The position numbers and the translations under genes were made by a program. Positions 57,873 through 64,000 of a stretch of DNA of 64,000 nucleotides are shown here, in pieces (within the stretch, counting starts at the first letter, position 1; each line of letters starts with the position of its first letter). Under the pieces are notes generated by a model. It had not been told where the DNA came from. It was given only the letters and a program-made list of their open reading frames with translations, and did not search any database. Source of the DNA: Diacronema lutheri (Eukaryota > Haptophyta > Pavlovophyceae > Pavlovales > Pavlovaceae); NCBI GenBank assembly GCA_019448385.1, contig JAGTXO010000043.1, forward strand, positions 42,501-106,500, given 5' to 3'.

Positions 57873-57911
57873 CCCCACGGCCCGTCTGTACTACTGCGCG
57901 CTCGCGTGGCA

Positions 57912-58674
57912 TCACACGCCGAGCCGGTCGAGGACCCATGCTGTGAGCTCAATCACCTCTGCGTCGGCCATCGTGTGGTCCAGGCCGGCCACGAGGGCAA
58001 AGTCGACCTCCGCGCCAAGCGCGCGCAGCTCCTCCGCCGTCGCCTCGCCCCAGCGCGGCAGGATGAAGCCGTCCGCCGCGCCGTGCCGCATGAACACGGG
58101 CGGTGCGCGCCGCGCGCTCTCGAGCGCAAACGCCGGCGAGGATGCGCACATGAAGCTCGACAGCGCGAAGACGCCCGCGAGGCCGCGGTCGGCCTCGCGC
58201 AGCGCGAGATGCAGGGCCATGCCCCCACCCATGCTGAACCCGCCGACGACGATCCGGTGCGGCGAGATGCCGGCGCGCTGCAGCTCGTCGAGCAGCGCCG
58301 CGAGACGCGCCGCCGATTGATCGAGCGACTCGGTGTGCTCGCGCGCGCGAGGGTCCATGCCGTGGCGGTCAAACCTGGCGCGCGCGCGGGCGCAACGCAG
58401 CGCCGAGCGGGGTTGTGAGCGCGGCCCGGCGCACAAGCTCTCTCGCGCGCGCGGCGCGGCGCGCAAACCAGACGCTGCTCATCTGCCCGGGCGCCAAGAA
58501 GTAGGAGCGCGGCTCCGCGCTCGGCGTGACGAGCTCGACGCCGCGCTCGCGCAGTCTATGCACGAGATGGCCACCGGCCACATGCGCCAGAGCATGCCTG
58601 AGACCTGCCCCCGTGTCGCCCGACCCGTGCAGGAACACGAGCACCGCCCGCACCCCATCGTGTAAGGCCACCAT
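57912..58674 (-). CDS. LYPLAL1: LYPLAL1-like acyl-protein thioesterase / carboxylesterase
   Basis: Exons 58674-58469 and 58374-57912 give 222 residues, near human LYPLAL1 (237). LVFLHGSGDTGAGLRHAL, TPSAEPRSYFLAPG and SSVWFDRHGMDP (rejoined across the GTTTGC/CCAG intron), GGFSMGGGMALHLALR with the nucleophile Ser, GVFALSSFM, MRHGAADGFILP with Asp and GLDHTMADAE with His follow the family order. Family members remove acyl groups from proteins or small esters; LYPLAL1 itself prefers short acyl chains. No signal peptide, so cytosolic. Start codon is 32 bp from the ATG of the divergent queuosine-salvage gene. Confidence 0.92.
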
Positions 58675-58706
58675 CGTCTTTTCCCGGGCAGGATGGCGGC
58701 GCGGTG
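58675..58706. promoter_or_regulatory. 32-bp divergent start-to-start interval
   Basis: Separates the ATG codons of the thioesterase (minus) and the queuosine-salvage gene (plus). It is too short for two separate conventional promoters; contains CTTTTCCCGGGCAGG. Confidence 0.5.
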
Positions 58707-60395
58707 ATGTCGGGTGGACCGAGCGTGGTTGCGCGCGACTTCGACGAGCTTGAGGCGCTGCTCACGCGCGCGGGCCGTGCGCTCAGTCCGGGCGAGGCGG
58801 TGAGCGTGCGCGTGGAGCTGGACGCCGTGGACTGTGCCGGCGCCCACCGGCTCGTCGGTGCCCTCGCCGGGCGGTTGGGCTTGGCGGCTCGTGACGTCAC
58901 ATGCGTCGCGCGCGAGCTGTCGCACGGATTGACCGTGACGGCGACGGTTCGCAGACCCGATGGCGAGACGATCCTTGACGCGGTGCGCCACGGCTGCTGC
59001 GCGCTCGAATCGCCCGCCGTGCACGTGGACGTGCGCGCGTGCGCCGCGTTTGCCTTGGCGCTCGCCGCGCACGCGCGGGCGCCGACCGGCGAGAGCGAGG
59101 CGCCGTACCACGAGGCGCTCTTCCGCGATGTCGCGTTTGCGACGCTCGAGGATGAGATCTCCGCGCTCGTTACGCTCGAGATGCTCAACTTTGGCAGCGG
59201 GTACAAGCGCGACCTCGCGGCGGCCGGGCTCGGCCGGTACAAGTATGGAGGCGCAGGTTCGGCGTTTGTCGTCATGCTCGAGGGCACGGAGGCGGCTGCG
59301 CGCGCGGGGCCTCTCACCACCGAGCGCATGGCAGCGTGGACCGCGTCCGAGACAGCGCGCCACTTCCGCCTGCCCGACCACGCGCACGCTGCCGCCGCTG
59401 TGACGCGCGAGAGCCGCGTCGGCGTGCCGTTCTCGACCGGCTGGCCCGACCACCGCGGCTCGGATGGCGAGGACGCGCCCGGCCTCGCGCAGGCGCTCTC
59501 AGCACTGGTCGAGCTGAACGGACTTGTCACATCGGCGCTCCGCTCGGCAGGCGCCGCGCTCCAATCGCGAGCGCTCCGCTCCGCCGGCGCGCTCGTGCTC
59601 GCGCTGCTTGGCGATGCTGCGCTCGCGCCCGACGGCGCGCCGGCCGGCGCTGCGTCAGCGGCGGCCGCAGCGGCGCGGCACGCGGTGGTCGACGCGCGCG
59701 GCGGCGCATGCGGCGCGGACGGCGGCGTGCGCCGCGCGCCCGCTGCGCCGCTGCACGCCGCGCGGCTCGTGGAGGCGGCGTACCGGACGCTCCCTCCTTT
59801 CGCGGACTTTGCGCCGCGCGGCGGGGACGCGCACGCTTGGCGCGTTGTTGCGGCGCGCGCCGGGAAGGGCACCGGGTCTCGAGCGGATGGCGCGCGCGCC
59901 GCAGCGCCGTGCGCGACGGAGGAGCGCAACCCGCCATGCGCCGCGCTGCCCATTCTGAAGAAGGCACAGCTCCTCGCGTCGAGTCTCCACGCGCGGTTTG
60001 GCGAAGGCGCGCGAGAGCCGAGGCTGCGGCTGCGAGGGCTCGAGTTGCTCACGGTCGCAGCGGATCCCGTCCTGCCCGCAGTGCTCCACGCGGAAGGCTG
60101 CCTCGTCTACGACCCGTGGCTCGTGCGGCACATCCGCGACGGCGCCGAGCTCGCGCCTGGCGACGTGGAGACGGCGATCCGCGCGTCGGCGATCGCCGCG
60201 TGCGAGGCGATCCGCGCGGCGGTGGGCGCGGACGGCGCCGACCATGCCGCCGGCGCGGCGCGCGCGCGCGGAAGTGCGAGCACCGGCGCGCTGAGCGCGT
60301 CAGAGCTTGACGTGCTCCTGTGGGGCGTGCTGGGCAAGTCGGAGCGGCACCGCCACGCGCCACGGCATGTGACGCGCCGGATCTGGTGGCACTGA
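58707..60395 (+). CDS. QNG1: Queuosine-salvage protein (QNG1/DUF2419 family)
   Basis: 562 residues, single exon. FATLEDEISALVTLEMLNFGSGYKR matches the family block with E-x-LNFGSG. ILKKAQLLASSLHARFG, LRGLELLTVAADPVLPAVLH (with the catalytic-site Asp), GCLVYDPWLVRHI and VETAIRASAIAACEAIR match the C-terminal half of QNG1 proteins. QNG1 hydrolyses queuosine 5'-phosphate to free queuine, which is used to modify tRNA wobble G34. An Ala/Arg-rich insertion of about 90 residues (about 300-395) is extra relative to animal homologues (about 340 residues total). No targeting signal is obvious. Its stop is 9 bp from the stop of the convergent peptidase gene. Confidence 0.78.
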   Translation: MSGGPSVVARDFDELEALLTRAGRALSPGEAVSVRVELDAVDCAGAHRLVGALAGRLGLAARDVTCVARELSHGLTVTATVRRPDGETILDAVRHGCCALESPAVHVDVRACAAFALALAAHARAPTGESEAPYHEALFRDVAFATLEDEISALVTLEMLNFGSGYKRDLAAAGLGRYKYGGAGSAFVVMLEGTEAAARAGPLTTERMAAWTASETARHFRLPDHAHAAAAVTRESRVGVPFSTGWPDHRGSDGEDAPGLAQALSALVELNGLVTSALRSAGAALQSRALRSAGALVLALLGDAALAPDGAPAGAASAAAAAARHAVVDARGGACGADGGVRRAPAAPLHAARLVEAAYRTLPPFADFAPRGGDAHAWRVVAARAGKGTGSRADGARAAAPCATEERNPPCAALPILKKAQLLASSLHARFGEGAREPRLRLRGLELLTVAADPVLPAVLHAEGCLVYDPWLVRHIRDGAELAPGDVETAIRASAIAACEAIRAAVGADGADHAAGAARARGSASTGALSASELDVLLWGVLGKSERHRHAPRHVTRRIWWH

Positions 60396-60404
60396 ACTTC
60401 GAAC

Positions 60405-62261
60405 CTACTCCGCATCTTCCCGAAGCCAGCGCATCACCTGACGCCACACGGCCTCTTTGGCCGCAACAACGGATGGCTGCACGATCCCATCCGCAGTGTG
60501 GGTCCACGCGTGATGCGAGGCGCCGCGCGCGAGGTACACGGGCTCGGTCCTGTTCTTGTCGGGCGAGACGAGCACGCTGAGCGAGGACCATGGGTCTGCG
60601 CGCGCGCGTGGCGCGGCGCGGCACGAGGGCGCGCGGGCGTGCGGGTGCGCGCGAGTGCGCGCACTCGTCGTGCGAGTGGGCGAAGCGCCTTCTCGCATCG
60701 CCATCCCTCTCGCCGGCACAGCGTCCCTCTCTCGTCACGCTGTGCCGGGTGCGCGCGAGTGGGCGAAGCGCCCTCTCGCATCGCCCACGCGCCCACGCGC
60801 CCGCGCGCGCGCGCGCGCACCGACATCGCCGTTGGCAAAGAGCACGCGCGTCGCTGCGGGCGAATCGCCGCCGTACCGCGCGTTGCTCCGCGACACGTGC
60901 TCGGCCACTTCGCGCGCGCCGATGCCAAACGCGCGCTCGCACATGCGGAGCGACGATTCGAGCGGCAGGGCGCCGCGTGCGAAGGGGCAGCGCGAGCCGC
61001 GCTCGCACGTCTGGAAGAAGCCGAATTCGGCGCACGTTTGGTAGGGCCACGCGCGCGCGCCGCTCGACGGATCGAGCAGCGTCGCGAGCGTTGCCTGCGG
61101 GTCAAAGTCGGCGGTGGGTACACACGCGCCGCCACGCTGCGCGGCGTTCACGGCGGCGAGGCGCTTGAGCGCGACGCGCGCGTCCGCGCCTTCCTCCGAG
61201 CGGCGCGAGGGCGCGCGATGCGCCGTGTCGCCGCCGTTGCCGCCTCCGCCTCCGCCTCCGCCTCCGCCTTCGCCTCCGCCTCCGCCTCCGCCTCCTCCGC
61301 CTCCGCCGCCCCCGCCTCCTCCGTCGTCGTCATCAAAGAGGAGCAACTCGCAGATGGCGCGGATGTCGCACGCGGGTTCGCGGCAGGCGGGGTCGTTGGA
61401 CTGCGCGGGCACCTGCACGACGCCGCCGCCGGCCCACGCGAGCGCCAGCTCGCGCCTTTCGAGCACGCGCGGCTCGCACAGGCGAAACGCCGCCTCGAGC
61501 TCGCGACGCGCGCTTTCCGAGTCGAGGAGGGCGAGGACGTGGGCGTGCCCCTCGCGCACGGCGGCCTCGCAGCGGGCGGAGCCGCCAACGGCGTGGTTGG
61601 CGAGCGCCGAAGCGACCACGTCGTTGTACTCGGGCATGTCCACGACCGCGCGCCACGGCGCCGACGACGAGACAGCCGCGAAGACGAGGTGGGGCAGCTT
61701 AAGCCGCGCAAAGCCCGCAACCATCCCCGGGTACGAGCCGCCGAACGCGACCCAGCGCGTGCGGCGCGCGTCGAGCGAGTACTGCGCGCTCACGTGCGCA
61801 TGCACGGCCACCAAGTCCTCCACCGCCTGCGCCGACGAGAGGAAGCGCAGCGCGCTCGTCTCAAACGAAGGCAGCGGGCGGACGTCCGCCGCCGGCCCGT
61901 AGAAGCGATGCTCGACAGCGACGAGGAGCGCGCCGGCGGAGGGCGCAAGCTCGACGGCGTCGTTGCAGTGAGGCGAAGCGACGAGCACGCTCGCGTCGAG
62001 GGCCGGGCCATCGCCGCCCACGCACAGGAAGACGGGCCCGCGCCCGCGCGCAAAGAAGGCGGAGCGCACGAACACGCGCTGCGACCACGTCCGTCGCTCG
62101 GCCGCATCGAAGTGATCGAGCTGCTGCCGCACGAGGTGGATCGAGACATCACTCGTGTTTGGCGCAATGTGCGGCGGCTCGCGCACGGCGCGCACGTGCT
62201 CGCGCACGTGCTGTTCCCAAGGCAGGAGCCCTAGGACTGCGATGAGGACGTTGGCCGGCAT
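60405..62261 (-). CDS. Peptidase family S28 (prolyl carboxypeptidase / DPP2-like)
   Basis: Exons 62261-60821 and 60595-60405 give 543 residues. The N-terminus (MPANVLIAVLGLLPW) looks like a signal peptide. QQLDHFDAAERRTWSQR, VFLCVGGDGP, EHRFYGPA and WVAFGGSYPGMVAGFARLK (nucleophile Ser in GGSYPG) are S28 hallmarks. After the intron (GTGCGC/GCAG) the segment FANGDVDPWSSLSVL supplies the Asp and ARGASHHAW the His. S28 enzymes cleave after proline in lysosomes or outside the cell. An inserted Asp/Gly-rich run (residues about 310-342, microsatellite-encoded) lies in the helical cap and is absent from animal relatives. Its start is 30 bp from that of the divergent small gene. Confidence 0.9.
61237..61323 (-). 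repeat. GCCTCC-type microsatellite coding for poly-Gly
   Basis: About 85 bp of GCCTCC hexamer repeats and related CCTCCG units inside exon 1 of the S28 peptidase gene. In its sense strand they code for a glycine run after four Asp. Confidence 0.9.
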
Positions 62262-62291
62262 CGCTCGCGACGCGATGGAAGCTTGAAGAAA
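62262..62291. promoter_or_regulatory. 30-bp divergent start-to-start interval
   Basis: Separates the ATG codons of the S28 peptidase (minus) and the prefoldin-like gene (plus). An out-of-frame ATG at 62275 with a stop after three codons lies inside it. Confidence 0.5.
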
Positions 62292-62745
62292 ATGGCGTCG
62301 GAGGAGGGTTCGAGCCTAGCGATGCTGCGACACGAGCAACGCGAGCTCGCGCGCCGCCGGCAGGAGCTAGCCGTCGCGCAAGCCGAGCTGCAATCCGTGC
62401 GCGAGAACCGGCGCACCTACCTCAAAGCCGGGCAAATCTTCTTCAGATCGAGCCCGCACGCCACGCAGCAGGCCGTCGCTGGTGTGCGCGCGCGGCGAAT
62501 GTGCCGCGCGCTGCGCGGTGGCGTCGTGCGGCGCGCAAACCCATCCGCGATGCGCGCCTCATACTTCCTCACCTGCGCGCGCAGGCCACCTGTCCGCCAT
62601 CGACGCCCGACAGAAGGCTGTCTCGGCCGAGGCGGATCGGGCAGCGCTCGTGCGCGAGCTCGAGCGGCAGGACCTCGACGACGAATCGTCCGGAGGCGAA
62701 GAGGAGGCGGAGGAGAAGGCGGCCAGACGGCCAGCGCGGCGCTAG
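62292..62745 (+). CDS. Small prefoldin-like coiled-coil protein (ASDURF-type)
   Basis: Exons 62292-62481 and 62585-62745 give 116 residues; the intron has a GTGTGC donor and GCAG acceptor. Two helices (LRHEQRELARRRQELAVAQA and IDARQKAVSAEADRAALVRE) flank the segment RENRRTYLKAGQIFFRSSPH. This corresponds to NRKxYxxxxNSNIFFLAD, the hairpin of beta-type prefoldin-like proteins such as ASDURF (from the ASNSD1 upstream ORF), a subunit of the PAQosome chaperone complex in animals. The tail is acidic (DDESSGGEEEAEE). The resemblance is short, so prefoldin family is more secure than the exact orthologue. Confidence 0.65.
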
Positions 62746-62781
62746 CGTCGACGCGTATGCACTGAAGCGCGCAAGACATGC

Positions 62782-63240
62782 TCAGAAATCAAACTCGTCG
62801 TCATCAAAGACGGCCGAAGCGGTCGAGGCGGCCACCGCAGTGGGCGCGGCAGCCGGCTCTGCTCTGGCCGCCGACGGCCGGCGCTGCTGCACGAAGGCAG
62901 CCGCGCTCAGCCCGACGTCGTCCTCGTCCTCGTCCGACAGGTCCCACGCGCGCTGGCCGAGCGCGACGCTCAGCGCTGCGCTGCGGCTGGGAGCATCGAC
63001 GCCATTCGGCCGTCCGTCCGCCTCCATGTTGTCCGTCCGCCGGCCGAGCCAGTCGACAGACTCGGCCTCGCGCGAGCAGCCGGCCTTGCTGGCGTCTTGC
63101 GTCGAGTCCGCGTCGTGCTGCGCCGCACCATCCGCCGCCTGGCCTGCCACGCGTGCGCCGCCGCTCGGCTCGGCTCTGCCGCTGTGCAGCGCGGGCGCGG
63201 TGCTCGCCGCCCACAGAGCCGTGCCTCCCGACTCGGCCAA

Positions 63241-63274
<34 letters not shown>

Positions 63275-63984
63275 AAGGCGGCGACGGCATCGGCGGCGGC
63301 GTTCGGCTCCTCGGCGCCGCTCGACGAGACGCCGTCCACCTCCGGCCGAGGCGCGTCGGTTCGCGCGGCGCGCTGCTGCGGCGACGCGGATCGACTGTGC
63401 GGCTCGTAACCCTCGGCCAGTTTGGGCATGGCCACTGTCTGCGCGTGCGGCGTGGCGCGTGCCGCTGAGCCCAGCTCGACCGGCGCGGCCGTCTCGTCCT
63501 CGTGCGCCGACGGCCAGAGCGCGGAGCTGATCGACGCGTCACTTTGCCCCGAGCAGCGGCGCTCGCTGAGAGGAGTCACGTCGCCTGCCCACCCGCGCGA
63601 CGCATCCGCGCGCGGGCTCGCGCTCGACGGCCGCGAGGTGCCCAGTCGGGCACCGGCGGGACGCGGCGAGCGCGGCGCAGAGCTCCCGGGCGACACGGTC
63701 CCAACCAACGCGTTCTCGGCCGGGCCTGGGCGGCCACGACGGGGCGAGTGGCTCGCGAGGTGCCACGTGGCGGGGATGGGCGGCCCCACGCGCGACTCGC
63801 CGCCCACCGCCTCCGCCTCGCCGAGCTGCAGCCGCCCGCCCGGCGACAGCGCGCCCCGAAGCGCGAGTGGCTCGCCGCCACCGCCGCGCCCGTCCGCGCC
63901 GCCGCGGCCTGCGCTGCCGCCCGCGCGCGCGACGAGGCGCGCAAAGCTGAGCGTGGCCTCCGGCGACGTGACGCTGGAGGGCAT
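62782..63984 (-). CDS. Acidic-tailed low-complexity protein, possibly incomplete at the right edge
   Basis: 400 residues from the ATG at 63984, 16 bp from the window end. The open frame continues to the edge, so the true start may lie outside. The sequence is Ser/Ala/Pro/Arg-rich and probably disordered. It contains a run of ten Asp near residue 242 (GTC microsatellite at 63241-63276), a second acidic patch (AWDLSDEDEDDVGLS) and a striking C-terminus, VFDDDEFDF. Acidic-aromatic tails of this kind occur as short linear binding motifs, for example in vesicle-coat adaptors. That link is only a suggestion. Convergent with the prefoldin-like gene, 36 bp apart. Confidence 0.6.
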
Positions 63985-64000
63985 CGGCGACGCCTCGGGG

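Noticed and set aside
1-64000. tRNA, rRNA or other structured RNA genes
   Set aside because: I found no cloverleaf-like segment or conserved rRNA block by reading; a covariance-model scan (tRNAscan-SE, Infernal) would be decisive.

Overview
The window is nuclear DNA of a single-celled eukaryote with a very GC-rich genome. The genes have short spliceosomal introns of about 80-440 bp (one is 1.4 kb), N-terminal signal or transit peptides, an ER-retained calreticulin, a Sin3 co-repressor and a flagellar CFAP97-type protein, so it is not bacterial. The extreme GC content, the intron donors (mostly GTGCG, some GC-AG), the many G/C-run minisatellites and a plastid-like presequence on a glutaredoxin fit a haptophyte microalga (Emiliania, Isochrysis or Pavlova type) best. 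That assignment is inference; another GC-rich flagellate alga is possible. All introns below were inferred by joining conserved protein blocks at GT-AG or GC-AG sites. In every spliced gene the summed exon length is a multiple of three.

Layout. 1-1676: a GC-dinucleotide-rich duplicated block with no supported gene. 1677-8530: an XK-related-like membrane protein, an LRR protein, a decayed Helitron/PIF1-type helicase fragment, and an LRRC57 orthologue. 8645-18280: a giant low-complexity protein, a PNPOx-like split-barrel protein, an IAH1-type esterase and a coiled-coil protein. 18631-26328: a cyclin-dependent kinase, a GRAM-VASt lipid-transfer-type protein, a TRIC-like cation channel, calreticulin and organellar IF-3. 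26446-40084: an AIR9-like protein, a CFAP97-family protein, a ten-exon SIN3 gene whose introns carry large minisatellites, and isopentenyl phosphate kinase. 40112-49369: an alpha/beta hydrolase, a coiled-coil/CH protein, a DUF1622 membrane protein, a J-domain protein with DnaJ-X domain, a glutaredoxin and an FAD monooxygenase. 49539-64000: a DUF4062-NACHT-WD40 STAND protein, a mitochondrial-carrier-family protein, LYPLAL1-like thioesterase, queuosine-salvage protein, S28 peptidase, a prefoldin-like small protein and an acidic protein at the right edge.

Gene organisation is strikingly regular. Orientation alternates, giving ten head-to-head pairs. Three of these have start codons only 30-33 bp apart and one has overlapping 5' coding ends. 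Convergent neighbours have stop codons as little as 9 bp apart. There are no operons; adjacent genes share promoters or 3' regions rather than pathways. Calreticulin with the TRIC-like channel (ER calcium) is the only neighbour pair with an obvious functional link. The most unusual DNA is a 20-copy, 64-bp repeat inside SIN3. It has a 6-unit higher-order period, is free of stops, and stays in phase with the flanking exons.
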